Of a DNA stretch of 35,847 nt, positions 8,618 to 17,713 are shown piece after piece; positions within the stretch are counted from its first letter, which is position 1; each line of letters starts with the position of its first letter. A program made the translations under genes and the position numbers. The notes beneath the pieces were generated by a model that saw only the letters and a program-made list of their open reading frames with translations, made no database searches and was not told the DNA's origin. Source of the stretch: Crocosphaera sp. (lineage in GTDB: Bacteria > Cyanobacteriota > Cyanobacteriia > Cyanobacteriales > Microcystaceae); assembly GCA_030066295.1 (NCBI GenBank), contig JASJBX010000026.1:1-35847 (forward strand). The letters are read 5' to 3'.

Positions 8618-9553
8618 ATGAAAGTAATTGATTTATTTGCAGGATGTGGTGGACTATCATTAGGGTTTCAAAATGCAGGATATACCCTACTTGCTGCTTA
8701 TGATAACTGGGAACCTGCTGTTAATGTTTATCGAAAAAACTTTAATCATCCAATTTATCAATGGGATCTTAGTCAATATGAATTATATTTAGAAAAGTTG
8801 AAAAGTTTCAATCCTGATTTAATTATAGGTGGCCCCCCTTGTCAAGATTTTTCCAGTGCAGGAAAGCGGGATGAAAACTTAGGAAGAGGAGATTTAACCA
8901 TTGCTTTTTCTCAAATTATCACCCAAATTTTACCTAAAGTTTTTGTGTTAGAAAATGTGTCTCGTTTCAATAAAACCAATAAATATAGAGAAGCTAAAAC
9001 AATTTTAAAACAAGCAGGATATGGAATTACAGAAAAAGTTTTAGATGCTAGTTTATGTGGTGTTCCTCAAAAAAGAAAACGTTTTTTTTGGATTGGAATC
9101 TATCAAGGAAAAGAGGATGAACTAATTTCACACTTAGAAAAAAACTTATCTCAAAAATCCATGACAGTTAGAGACTATTTAGGTGATCAACTTGAGATAG
9201 AGTATTATTATAGACATCCCAGAAGTTATAAAAGACGAGCAATTTTTAGTATTGATGAACCCAGTCCAACTATACGAGGTGTCAATCGACCGATTCCTAA
9301 AACCTATCAAAAACATCCTGGTGATGTTGTTTCACTATCATCACAAGTTCGTCCTTTAACCACTCAAGAAAGAAGTTATCTTCAAACCTTTCCTAATAAT
9401 TTTGTTTGGGAAGGTTCAAAAACAAATTTAGAACAAATGATCGGTAATGCTGTTCCTGTTAAACTAGCTGAATATGTTGCTAATGCTATTCTTGATTATT
9501 TTTCTAGATCAAATATGATTCAAGTTCAACAGCTATGCTTACCTCTATTTTAG
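8618..9553 (+). CDS. DNA (cytosine-5) methyltransferase, apparently solitary
   Basis: 311 residues, with the ordered m5C motifs: motif I DLFAGCGGLSLGF (5-17), motif IV GGPPCQDFSSAGKR with catalytic C75, motif VI ENV (112-114), motif VIII QKRKR (151-155), a short target-recognition region (about 165-245), and motif X GNAVPVKLAEYV (276-287). The enzyme would transfer a methyl group from S-adenosylmethionine to C5 of cytosine in a specific site. No restriction endonuclease, Vsr-type nuclease or second methylase lies beside it, so it looks like an orphan. Cyanobacteria often carry orphan m5C enzymes acting on CGATCG, the core of HIP1, which is frequent here, but the specificity cannot be deduced from the sequence. 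It is close behind the aldo/keto reductase and convergent with the TAXI gene, with only 27 bases between stops. Confidence 0.92.
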   Translation: MKVIDLFAGCGGLSLGFQNAGYTLLAAYDNWEPAVNVYRKNFNHPIYQWDLSQYELYLEKLKSFNPDLIIGGPPCQDFSSAGKRDENLGRGDLTIAFSQIITQILPKVFVLENVSRFNKTNKYREAKTILKQAGYGITEKVLDASLCGVPQKRKRFFWIGIYQGKEDELISHLEKNLSQKSMTVRDYLGDQLEIEYYYRHPRSYKRRAIFSIDEPSPTIRGVNRPIPKTYQKHPGDVVSLSSQVRPLTTQERSYLQTFPNNFVWEGSKTNLEQMIGNAVPVKLAEYVANAILDYFSRSNMIQVQQLCLPLF

Positions 9554-9580
9554 AATTTGGAAGGTAAACAGTTTTGTCCC

Positions 9581-10900
9581 TTAAATTGATTCATTCCTTT
9601 CACCTTGTAAACCCATTAATAAATTTTCGCGTTGGTGAATACTCGATAAAGCAACTTGCCAAGGAAACGTAAAAGACTGAAAAGATTCAGGACTAATCAA
9701 ATCTTTATCTAAATCAATAATAACTTTATCTAACATTTCTAATAGCTGAAGTTTAACCTCATATAGCTGTTCTAATGTTTTTATGGTTTGAATGGTATCA
9801 ATAATTTTTAGTAATTGTAAATTATATAAATCTGCTCGATTTTTCTGTTTACCAGTTAACCATAAACGTAGTTGCCAAATACCAGATATAATTAACATTG
9901 ATACAGATAAAAATAACCCTATGGCTTCAGCATATTCCACGATAAAACTAGGTTTTTCTTGATTATAATAATCCAACGCTCCAGGATGAAAAGCAAACCC
10001 AAAATTACGATGATTATCATGATTATATTGTTCATCTATCATAGCTGCTTGGGTAAATTCCTGCACTAACTCATTTCTTGCTTCATATAAAATACGGGTA
10101 ATTTCAAAGATAATGTCTCGACTAATATCTTTGTGTGTCACTAATACCGCTCTCACTGCTACTGCTGGTAAATCGTCGGGTGGAATCGGTATACCCCCAT
10201 GATAAGCTCCTTTGGGAATTGAGATGACTTCTAAGGCAGGAAGTTCTAATTTTAGGGCTGAACCCTGTTCAATTCCAATTAGTTTGAGTTGAGGATTTTG
10301 TAATAATTGAACTATGGTAGGATTTTCTAAAGAAATAACCTGAAATAAAGCATCAACTTCTCCATTTTTTAAGGCTTGATGGGCATCTAAGGGATACATA
10401 GGAATGGTTTGCAGTTGGTTTATATCGAGTTGATAATGGTCTCTTAATGACCAAAACAGGGTATAAGAGCCACTTTTTTCTGGCATGAGAGCAATTTTTT
10501 TTCCTTCTAGATCACTGACTCTTTCAATGTTAGCATCCTCATGAACAATTAAATGAAATAATTCAGGGAAAAGAATGCTAATGGCTTTAGTAGAAGGAGT
10601 TACTAATGTATCACTTTGAATTAAGGCTAAGTCCGCTTTTTTTGTGTGCAGTAATTGAGCATTTTCTAAGGAGCCGTCACTATCTTTAACTTGGATTTTA
10701 ATACGAGAGTTATGGTTATTGACGACTTTAGACAAGGCTTTTCCAAAAGCATAATATTGACCTTGTTTACTTCCTGTAACTAGGGTTAAAGTAGAAATTT
10801 TATGACTATCTCTGAACCATAAAATAGCAAAAACAATCACTAGGATAATACTACTGAAAATAACTGGTATTGCTGCTTTTCTGAGAATTGATTCTTGCAT
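9581..10900 (-). CDS. TAXI-family TRAP-type solute-binding protein, membrane-anchored
   Basis: 439 residues. A hydrophobic anchor (about 11-28) is followed by a type-2 periplasmic-binding domain of the TAXI class: TLVTGSKQGQYYAFGKALSK at the ligand site, SDGSLENAQLL, ADLALIQSDTL, GKKIALMPEKSGSY and VDALFQV. Unlike most secreted TAXI proteins it has a second membrane helix near 325-347 and a cytoplasmic-type tail of about 90 residues with helical repeats. No TRAP membrane subunits (DctQ/DctM or fused) are visible. In cyanobacteria such proteins are often encoded alone and might sense or deliver small organic acids or amino acids. The C-terminal tail suggests signalling or tethering more than classical transport, but this is inference. 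It lies 82 bases downstream of galE, on the same strand. Confidence 0.83.
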   Translation of the reverse strand: MQESILRKAAIPVIFSSIILVIVFAILWFRDSHKISTLTLVTGSKQGQYYAFGKALSKVVNNHNSRIKIQVKDSDGSLENAQLLHTKKADLALIQSDTLVTPSTKAISILFPELFHLIVHEDANIERVSDLEGKKIALMPEKSGSYTLFWSLRDHYQLDINQLQTIPMYPLDAHQALKNGEVDALFQVISLENPTIVQLLQNPQLKLIGIEQGSALKLELPALEVISIPKGAYHGGIPIPPDDLPAVAVRAVLVTHKDISRDIIFEITRILYEARNELVQEFTQAAMIDEQYNHDNHRNFGFAFHPGALDYYNQEKPSFIVEYAEAIGLFLSVSMLIISGIWQLRLWLTGKQKNRADLYNLQLLKIIDTIQTIKTLEQLYEVKLQLLEMLDKVIIDLDKDLISPESFQSFTFPWQVALSSIHQRENLLMGLQGERNESI

Positions 10901-10982
10901 CTTTTTTGATTTTATATAATCTCTCTATTATTAAAACCATAAAATAAAACATATAAATCGTAAGGTTTATATATTGATCAAT

Positions 10983-11987
10983 CTATGTGTTTTGATGTCT
11001 TTTTTGATGCCATTGCCAAGCATGGGAAAGAATCGCCTCTAAGTTAGAATATTGAGGTTTCCAGCCTAAAATTTTAGTCGCTTTTTCCCCACTTCCCACC
11101 AAAATAGGGGGATCACCCGGACGGCGATCGCCGATTTTAACGGTAATATCTTTTTTAGTTACTTTAATGGCGGTATCAATGACTTCTTGAATAGAAAATC
11201 CATTACTATTCCCTAAATTAAACACATCGGATTTACCCCCTTGTTGTAAATATTTTAATCCTAAAAGATGGGCCTGAGCCAGATCAAGAACATGAATATA
11301 GTCCCGAATACAAGTCCCGTCACGAGTCGGATAATCGGTTCCAAAAATAGAAATAAATTCTCGTTTTCCCAACGCCGTTAAAAGCACTAAGGGAATTAAA
11401 TGGGGTTCGGGATTGTGATCTTCTCCTAATAACCCTTCAGGATGCGCTCCGGCTGCGTTAAAATAGCGGAAAATAACATAGTTTAAATCATAAGCGCAAG
11501 AAAAATCTTTGAGGATTTGCTCCACCATTAATTTACTAGCACCATAGGGATTAATCGGTTGTTGGGGATGCTTTTCCGTGATAGGAGAAAACTGAGCCAC
11601 TCCATAGGTAGCGCAAGTAGAAGAAAAGACTAAGTTATTAATAGAAGCTGCTTTCATGGCCTCTAATAAAGTGAGGGTATTGGCCACATTATTCCGATAA
11701 TATTTTTGCGGTTCTTTGATGGATTCCCCCACATAAGCAAAGGCAGCAAAGTGCATCACTGCATCAACTTTATACTGTTTAAATAGATTATCAAGAAGAG
11801 AGCGATCGCCTAAATCCCCGACAACTAATTCCACCTTTAACACCGTTTCCACTAAATCTCGATGACCGTAGATTAAATTATCGAGAATAATCACATTGTA
11901 ACCCGCATTTTTCAGAGCTAAAACGGCATGAGAACCGATATATCCGGCTCCTCCTGTGACTAAAATGGTACCTTGATTAGATGACAT
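10983..11987 (-). CDS. galE: UDP-glucose 4-epimerase GalE
   Basis: 334 residues, the usual GalE length. The NAD-binding glycine motif is TGGAGYIGSH (11-20), the catalytic serine/threonine lies in SSTCATYG (122-129), and the YxxxK pair is Y148 and K152 in NPYGASKLMVEQ. Further conserved parts are RYFNAAGAHPEG, DGTCIRDYIHVLDLA and FNLGNSNGFS. The enzyme interconverts UDP-glucose and UDP-galactose in the cytoplasm, supplying galactose for glycolipids and surface polysaccharide. The glycosyltransferase gene ends 21 bases upstream on the same strand, so the two are probably one operon and galE may feed that enzyme's pathway. Confidence 0.95.
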   Translation of the reverse strand: MSSNQGTILVTGGAGYIGSHAVLALKNAGYNVIILDNLIYGHRDLVETVLKVELVVGDLGDRSLLDNLFKQYKVDAVMHFAAFAYVGESIKEPQKYYRNNVANTLTLLEAMKAASINNLVFSSTCATYGVAQFSPITEKHPQQPINPYGASKLMVEQILKDFSCAYDLNYVIFRYFNAAGAHPEGLLGEDHNPEPHLIPLVLLTALGKREFISIFGTDYPTRDGTCIRDYIHVLDLAQAHLLGLKYLQQGGKSDVFNLGNSNGFSIQEVIDTAIKVTKKDITVKIGDRRPGDPPILVGSGEKATKILGWKPQYSNLEAILSHAWQWHQKRHQNT

Positions 11988-12008
11988 AGTGGTTGATTAA
12001 AGTAAGTT

Positions 12009-13244
12009 TTAGGGTTGGGACTTGATAAGACTACGAAGTTTATACCGTACTCGTTTGACCAAAGGAGGGCGACGTTTATCTTCTACCGCTAAAGCGGGAT
12101 GAACAGGGGGTAAGGAAAAAAATAGAGGCCGCTTAATGGACGTTTGAAGACCGGCAGATTGATGTAATTCTTGAAGAAAGTCTGCCCATTGATCGGCTGC
12201 AACCGTATCAGAATAGTCAGCTTCAATTTTTGCCCTTGCACCTTGGGAGAGTTTTTCCCAAAGTCCGGTTTCTTGCTGTAAGCGTCGAATGGCCGCTACA
12301 AAACTGTCCCCACGATCATCTACTAACAAACCTGTCACCCCATCTTCCACCAGTTCCGGAATACCGCTACGAATGCGTAAACAGACGGGAACCACTCCAC
12401 AGGCCATGGCTTCCATTAAGGCAATGGGTAAGCCTTCATAATCTGATAATAAAACAATGACATGACTGTCTAAAAGGTGTTTTTGGACTTGATCGCTGTT
12501 GAGTCTACCCCCTAATTTAACGGGAATATCTTGAGCTTGTTGGGCGATAATTTTTTCGACGGCTTTTTGTTTTGAACCACTGCCATAAATGATGGCTTCT
12601 GTGTTAGGAACTTCTCTAACCGTACGACAAAACGCTTTCGTTAGTAATGAGATTTGTTTTTGTTCTTCAACTAAGCGACCAACATAAACTATTTTGAGTT
12701 GATCTGAAGGTTTTTTAGTCGTTGTTTGGGGAACAGGTGCGCCACAGGGAATACATTTAATCCGAGTTGGGGTGGTTGTCTTGAAAAGGGTTTGCTCAAT
12801 AAAACGAGATACACAAACAAGACCCGAAAGTTGATAATTGGATTGAGCAAAGACAAATTCATCCACCAGGCCATGATAAAAGGGATCATCCGAGTGCATC
12901 ACCCCAATAGTGGGAATACCCGCTTTTTTAACCCAACGACTCGCATAAAAAGCAGGAACCACAAGATGAGGCACAAAAACATCGGGAGGTTCTTGCTTTA
13001 ACTGGTTTAATATCCAACGGATATGCTGATCGGTATGATCAGGAATCTGACAAACAGAATGTTTAAAGTCTCCTTGTTTTACCTGTTGAACGGCTGGACA
13101 TTCCGCTTCATTGCCTCGAATAGAAAATAAAACCCGTGATTCAATACCACGCTCTCTTAGAGAGGGAAGGAGACGGGGTAACCAAGCATAGGGTCCACCA
13201 ACAAAGTTGGGATAATCGTGAGCGCAAAAGGTGACTTTTAGCAC
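12009..13244 (-). CDS. Glycosyltransferase family 4 (GT-B fold)
   Basis: 411 residues from a GTG at 13244. The N-terminal half is a sugar-acceptor Rossmann domain starting MLKVTFCAHDYPNFVGGPYA; the C-terminal half has the GT4 donor domain, with KIVYVGRLVEEQKQ, the EX7E element EGLPIALMEAMACGVVPV and a VEDGVTGLLV loop. The last 45 residues are basic and proline-rich and lie outside the fold. Members of the family transfer sugars from nucleotide sugars to polysaccharide or lipid acceptors at the cytoplasmic face of the membrane; the substrate cannot be read. galE follows after 21 bases in the same direction. The promoter probably lies in the 97-base gap between this start and the stop of the response regulator at 13342. 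Confidence 0.87.
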   Translation of the reverse strand: MLKVTFCAHDYPNFVGGPYAWLPRLLPSLRERGIESRVLFSIRGNEAECPAVQQVKQGDFKHSVCQIPDHTDQHIRWILNQLKQEPPDVFVPHLVVPAFYASRWVKKAGIPTIGVMHSDDPFYHGLVDEFVFAQSNYQLSGLVCVSRFIEQTLFKTTTPTRIKCIPCGAPVPQTTTKKPSDQLKIVYVGRLVEEQKQISLLTKAFCRTVREVPNTEAIIYGSGSKQKAVEKIIAQQAQDIPVKLGGRLNSDQVQKHLLDSHVIVLLSDYEGLPIALMEAMACGVVPVCLRIRSGIPELVEDGVTGLLVDDRGDSFVAAIRRLQQETGLWEKLSQGARAKIEADYSDTVAADQWADFLQELHQSAGLQTSIKRPLFFSLPPVHPALAVEDKRRPPLVKRVRYKLRSLIKSQP

Positions 13245-13341
13245 TTTAATAACCTGATGTTTGTAATCAATTTTTATATTTTTTAAGAAATTCAGGAATT
13301 TTGGTTTTATCTAGATAATTAATACAATTTATTACCAATCG

Positions 13342-13974
13342 TTAAACTAATCCTGAACGTAAAGCAACCACGGCAGCTTGTACCCGATCATCAACGGCTA
13401 ATTTGTTCATAATACCTCGAACGTGGGTTTTAATGGTATTGGTACTTAAATACAAGTCTTCAGCAATTTCATTGTTGCTTTTTCCTTCTACAATTAACTT
13501 TAAAACCTCTAATTCTCGTTCCGATAAAAGGCTAATATTTTGATTGGGTTCCGGGGTGGGTGGTTTCAAATTATCTAGCACTAATCGTGCAATTTGGGGA
13601 TCAAGATAAGTCGCCCCATCTTGGGCTGCTTCAATGGCAGCTAATAATCGTTCCAAACTCGCCCCCTTGATACAATAAGCATCGGCCCCACTGGACAAAG
13701 CAGCCACCACTTCCGTTTGCAGGGTATGAGAGGTTAACATCACCACATGAATATTCGGCAGTTGTTCTTTAATCTGTTTAGTAGCAGCAATCCCATCTAA
13801 ACGGGGTAACCCAATGTCCATAACCACTAAATCAGGCTTGAGTTCCAGGGCTTGCTGAACCCCAGTGTAACCGTCTTCAGCTTGTCCGACAATTTCAAAG
13901 TTAGGATGTTCGCTCAAGGCTTGTTCTAAGCCTAACTGCATCAAGGGATCGTCTTCTACAATTAAAATTCGCAT
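13342..13974 (-). CDS. NarL/FixJ-type response regulator
   Basis: 211 residues from the ATG at 13974 (MRILIVEDDP); a longer frame starting at 13992 would put six extra residues before the first strand and is unlikely. The receiver domain has the acidic pair E-D-D at 7-9, the phospho-acceptor D53 in VVMDIGLP and the conserved Lys near 103. A LuxR-type helix-turn-helix covers the C-terminus: LSERELEVLKLIVEGKSNNE, then NTIKTHVRGIMNKL. It should dimerise on phosphorylation and bind DNA. It is divergent from the MASE1 histidine kinase with 178 bases between the starts, which makes that kinase the obvious partner candidate; this is inferred from position only. Confidence 0.93.
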   Translation of the reverse strand: MRILIVEDDPLMQLGLEQALSEHPNFEIVGQAEDGYTGVQQALELKPDLVVMDIGLPRLDGIAATKQIKEQLPNIHVVMLTSHTLQTEVVAALSSGADAYCIKGASLERLLAAIEAAQDGATYLDPQIARLVLDNLKPPTPEPNQNISLLSERELEVLKLIVEGKSNNEIAEDLYLSTNTIKTHVRGIMNKLAVDDRVQAAVVALRSGLV

Positions 13975-14152
13975 AGCATAACAAGATAACAATAAACTGT
14001 ATTAACCATATGGCAAAAGTTAAAAAAAATCAGTATTTTGTAGCCAACATCTTCACAGAACACTGCACTTATGCTTAAATTCACCCATCTAGGGGAGGCA
14101 AAAATCTTCTCTGGTTAGGCACTCTTGAGTTAGAGTGAGATCGTTAAATTTT

Positions 14153-16387
14153 ATGACTTCGACTCGTAATTCCTGGCAATGGTTTTCTGTGATCGTTATC
14201 CCAGTGGCCCTGGCATACTGGGTTGGTGGTTTGTTGGCTCACTCAACGACCGAACTTAATACCGGCGTTATCCCCCTGTGCTTTTCAGCCGGCATTGCCC
14301 TAACCGCTTTGTTAATCTATGGGGAAGGGGTTTGTTTCGGCATTTTTTTGGGTGATGTTCTATTAACGTTTAGCGTGGGTGCCAGTTGGCCCCTAGGGTT
14401 GAGTTCTGCTGTGGGTGGCACTCTCTCGGCCTGGTTAGGCTTTAAGTTGTTGCGTTGGTGTCATTTTTCTTGTCGCTTATCTCGTATTGATGACGTGACA
14501 GGGTTAATCTTTTTAGCTGCGATGGTGGCCCCGGCGGTGAAGGCTACGTTAGTAACCCTATCGGCCTTATTAACCGGGTCTCTGAATTGGCAGAATTTTG
14601 CGTCCCACTGGTGGATGGTAGGGTTGGGAGACTGTAGTGGTATTTTGGTGATAACCCCCTTTCTCCTGCGGATTTACCTCGATAGCGCCGGTCTATTTCG
14701 TCGTCACAAAAAAGAGCGTGTTTTAGAAGTTCTCGCTTGTGGCGGCTTACTTCTAGGGTTGAGTTGGATGGTGTTTGATCGTCATACCCAGGTGAGTCCT
14801 TTGATGGAAGGGGGTTTGAGTAATGCTCAATATTTGGAGTATTTACCGTTTCCCATTGTGGTTTGGGCAGCCATTCGCTTCCAAACTTGGGGGGCCGTTT
14901 TAGGGAGTTTGGTCTTAGCGTTATTGGCCATCGCAGGAACCAATCAAGGGGTGGGTCCGTTTGTGATGCAAACGGCTAATGAGTCTCAAGCCACTCTCTT
15001 GTTACAAATGTTTATCGTCATTGTCAGCGCAACGGCCTTATTATTGTCGGCGGCGGTGGCGGAACGACAACGGGCAGAACGACAGTTAAGGGTAACTTTA
15101 GAACGCGATCGCTTATTGGCAGAGGTTTCCCTGAAAATTCGTCAATCTCTCGATTTACAACAGATTTTTAAGACCACAGTTACAGAAATTCGTCAGTTAA
15201 TTCACGCCGATCGCGTATTTATCGCGTCTTGGCAAGAGGGGGGACGCATTGAGGTGGTGGCTGAGTCTTTGAATGGTAGTTATCCTAGTTTATTGGGAGG
15301 TAATGCTCAGGACGATTTATTAACGGATTTATCGTCTCTGTTTACCCATGCTCAAACGTTTATTGCTGATGATATTACCTACTTAAATTTGTCCCCAACG
15401 GTTCAACAATATACGGAACGTTATCAGATTAAAGCTGCTTTGGTGGTCCCTTTACATTTAGATGGTAAACCCTTAGGTTTGTTGGTGGCTCATCAATGTT
15501 GGGGAATTCGTCGTTGGCAAAAACAAGAGGTCAAATTATTAGAACAATTGGCCAGCCAAATGATGATCGCCATGAGTCAGGCGCAACTTTACCAAAAGGT
15601 ACAACAGTTAAATTGTAATTTAGAAAAACAGGTAGAACATCGCACCCATCAACTGCAAGAAAAAATTACAGAAGTGCAAAAATTACATGATATGAAAGCG
15701 GTGTTTTTACAAGCAGTTTCCCATGATTTACGTACGTCGATCATGGGTCTTTTGATGTTACTAAAAAATTTACAACATCGTCCTGGCGATAGCTTGACGT
15801 TATCCCGTTCTATCCTTGATAGAATGATTAAGAGTAGTGAGCGTCAACTAACTTTAATTAATGCACTGTCTGAAGACCATTTCTCTGAACAACGACCGTT
15901 AATGGTTCATTGTGAACCGTTATGTTTATCCGATTTTATTGATGAACTTAATCAAGAATGGCAACCATTATTAAAGCAAAATCAGGCAACTTTAACCCGT
16001 AATATCCCTCATCATTTACCCTTGATCTATGGTGATAAGGAGCAACTGCATCAAGTTTTTGATCATCTTGTGACCAATGCTTTAAAACATAATGCTCCTG
16101 GGATTAGTTTGACCATTGATGTCACCGTTGAACAGGGGATGATCCATTGTCATTTGACCGATAATGGCGTAGGAATGGGTGAAAAACAATGTGATCAATT
16201 GTTTAAATTATATCTTCGTAGTTTACACGATAGACGACGAACAGGTATCGGTTTAGGTTCTTATCAATGTCGTCAAATTATTGAAGCGCATGGGGGTAAT
16301 ATCGGGGTTAAAAGTACCCCTGGAAATGGTTGTGAATTCTGGTTCACCCTACCGATGGCGAAAAGTCAACCCTCGGCCGTAAGCTAA
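14153..16387 (+). CDS. MASE1-GAF sensor histidine kinase
   Basis: 744 residues from the ATG at 14153 (MTSTRNSWQWF); a GTG at 14135 is a weaker alternative. The first 300 residues form about eight membrane segments of the MASE1 sensory type, followed by a GAF domain (about 325-490, ending GLLVAHQCWGIRRW) without cysteines at bilin positions, a coiled linker, then a HisKA helix with H524 in VSHDLRTSIMG and a HATPase domain (VTNALKH, DNGVGM, TGIGLGSYQ). The residue after LRT is Ser in place of the usual Pro, a small deviation in the H-box. It would be an inner-membrane kinase with an unknown signal. The response regulator that starts divergently at 13974 is the likely partner. Nothing suggests damage. 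Confidence 0.9.
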   Translation: MTSTRNSWQWFSVIVIPVALAYWVGGLLAHSTTELNTGVIPLCFSAGIALTALLIYGEGVCFGIFLGDVLLTFSVGASWPLGLSSAVGGTLSAWLGFKLLRWCHFSCRLSRIDDVTGLIFLAAMVAPAVKATLVTLSALLTGSLNWQNFASHWWMVGLGDCSGILVITPFLLRIYLDSAGLFRRHKKERVLEVLACGGLLLGLSWMVFDRHTQVSPLMEGGLSNAQYLEYLPFPIVVWAAIRFQTWGAVLGSLVLALLAIAGTNQGVGPFVMQTANESQATLLLQMFIVIVSATALLLSAAVAERQRAERQLRVTLERDRLLAEVSLKIRQSLDLQQIFKTTVTEIRQLIHADRVFIASWQEGGRIEVVAESLNGSYPSLLGGNAQDDLLTDLSSLFTHAQTFIADDITYLNLSPTVQQYTERYQIKAALVVPLHLDGKPLGLLVAHQCWGIRRWQKQEVKLLEQLASQMMIAMSQAQLYQKVQQLNCNLEKQVEHRTHQLQEKITEVQKLHDMKAVFLQAVSHDLRTSIMGLLMLLKNLQHRPGDSLTLSRSILDRMIKSSERQLTLINALSEDHFSEQRPLMVHCEPLCLSDFIDELNQEWQPLLKQNQATLTRNIPHHLPLIYGDKEQLHQVFDHLVTNALKHNAPGISLTIDVTVEQGMIHCHLTDNGVGMGEKQCDQLFKLYLRSLHDRRRTGIGLGSYQCRQIIEAHGGNIGVKSTPGNGCEFWFTLPMAKSQPSAVS

Positions 16388-16513
16388 ATTTTAATACTTT
16401 GGTTTTTGAGCAGAATTAGGAATTTTTCTGATCGATTAAAATAGAATATAGAAAGCTTATCTGATCAGCAAAGATAAATTATCATGAGAAAGTAAATCTA
16501 TCAAAGATTATTT
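16388..16513. other. Intergenic part before small membrane ORF
   Basis: AT-rich spacer after the histidine kinase. It holds a TCTGATCAGCAAAGAT-like stretch near 16460 and no clear terminator or RNA. With the small ORF that follows and the next spacer (16682-16783) it makes the 396-base gap between the kinase and the YwqG-family gene. Confidence 0.4.
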
Positions 16514-16681
16514 ATGAATATCAGTTTTGGTTTAATGATCTCCTTTGTATTTATTTATCTTTGTTTGGGTACGATTTGTGGTTTGTATGCGAGGAATTTT
16601 ACAGATATTAATGCGTTTAGAAGTATCTTTTTTTTACTGTTAGCTATTTCTTTTGAGTTAATGATCCTTGCTTTTAAATAG
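16514..16681 (+). CDS. Small membrane protein (55 residues), unknown function
   Basis: An ATG at 16514 opens a 55-codon frame ending in TAG at 16679-16681. The protein MNISFGLMISFVFIYLCLGT and on has one membrane helix (about 5-25), a short polar loop YARNFTDINAFRS, and a second helix (about 38-54). Two helices with a polar hairpin is a layout seen in genuine small membrane proteins, and the frame fills the middle of an otherwise unexplained gap. There is no clear Shine-Dalgarno sequence, and I recognise no family. The direction is the same as both flanking genes. Confidence 0.5.
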   Translation: MNISFGLMISFVFIYLCLGTICGLYARNFTDINAFRSIFFLLLAISFELMILAFK

Positions 16682-16783
16682 GTTGATTTCTCCTTTTGTA
16701 AGTGAATTTCTTAATTAAAGATTAACACCCTCAGACATGAGCCGTTTTTCTGTAAGAATAGAACTTGTATTCTCAGTTGTACA

Positions 16784-17590
16784 ATGATTATGAAGCTTCC
16801 TCCTCATCTGGAAACCCTACGCAAAGAGTTAGAAGCAACTCAAAAACTTTATCTTAAAATCACCCCTTCTTTCAGCAATAAAATGACGCTATGGGAAAGC
16901 AAGTTTGGAGGAGAACCCTACTTTCCTAAACAGTTAGACTATCCGAAAAGTCCTGAAGGAAATCCTCTGATTTTATTAGCTCAAATTAATTTTTCTGATA
17001 CCCTATTATTAGATAATTTTCCCAAAGAAGGAATTTTACAATTTTACATCGATAGTTATCATGATTTATATGGTATGAATGATGAAGATATGGCCGAACA
17101 AAAACATTTTCGAGTGATTTATTTTGATAAAATTGATTTTGACGAAGAAAACTTAATTACTGATTTTAGTTTTCTACCAAGTATTGATGATCCTGATGTT
17201 ATTCTACCATTTATCGGCAGTTTTGCTTTGACATTTGAACAAAAATATGAGCCGATTACTGGTTGTGATTATCGCTTAGAAAAGATGATAGAAAACTTTG
17301 TAAGTAATGCTACAGAAAATCTTGATTATTACGAGCTTCTAGAGGATTATTTGGACTTATATGAAGGAGAAGAACATAAACTAGGAGGGTATCCTTTCTT
17401 TACTCAAGATGATCCTAGAATTGATTTTGACGAAACCATAGAACCCTACGAATTACTGTTCCAAATGATTTCCGATGAAGATGCAGATATTGTCTGGGGA
17501 GATATGGGCGTTGGTAACTTTTTCATTCAACCGTCTGCTTTAAAAAAATTAGATTTTAGTCAGGTTATTTATTCCTATGATTGTTATTAA
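16784..17590 (+). CDS. YwqG family protein (DUF1963)
   Basis: 268 residues. The YwqG pattern is visible: WESKFGGEPYFP near 38-50 (the family's conserved GG-P-F/YP element), PLILLAQINFSD, GILQFYID, and the C-terminal HKLGGYPFFTQDDPR, LLFQMISDE and WGDMGVGNFFI. Family members are soluble cytoplasmic proteins of unknown function, often found next to toxins or immunity genes in other bacteria but also widely as single genes. The sequence is rich in Asp and Glu. Two ATG codons (16784 and 16790) are equally possible starts. It is flanked by the small membrane protein and by a fibrillin gene; no operon link is clear. Confidence 0.85.
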   Translation: MIMKLPPHLETLRKELEATQKLYLKITPSFSNKMTLWESKFGGEPYFPKQLDYPKSPEGNPLILLAQINFSDTLLLDNFPKEGILQFYIDSYHDLYGMNDEDMAEQKHFRVIYFDKIDFDEENLITDFSFLPSIDDPDVILPFIGSFALTFEQKYEPITGCDYRLEKMIENFVSNATENLDYYELLEDYLDLYEGEEHKLGGYPFFTQDDPRIDFDETIEPYELLFQMISDEDADIVWGDMGVGNFFIQPSALKKLDFSQVIYSYDCY

Positions 17591-17605
17591 CATAACAGAC
17601 AAAAA

Positions 17606-17646
17606 TCTATCTCAATTTTATCTATATAAAGAATCATTGAGATAGA
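17606..17646. terminator. Inverted repeat, possible terminator of the YwqG gene
   Basis: TCTATCTCAAT at 17606-17616 and ATTGAGATAGA at 17636-17646 are perfect 11-base complements around a 19-base loop, starting 15 bases after the stop of the YwqG gene. There is no run of T after the second arm, so termination is uncertain. Confidence 0.4.
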
Positions 17647-17713
17647 AGAATGTCGGGCAGAAAGTAGGTTATTCTGTAAACAAGAAATGGATTACTAAGA
17701 CTAGGTTAAAGAC

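Noticed and set aside
12726-13001. Plus-strand 91-codon frame opposite the GT4 gene
   Set aside because: Shadow frame of a well-supported glycosyltransferase.
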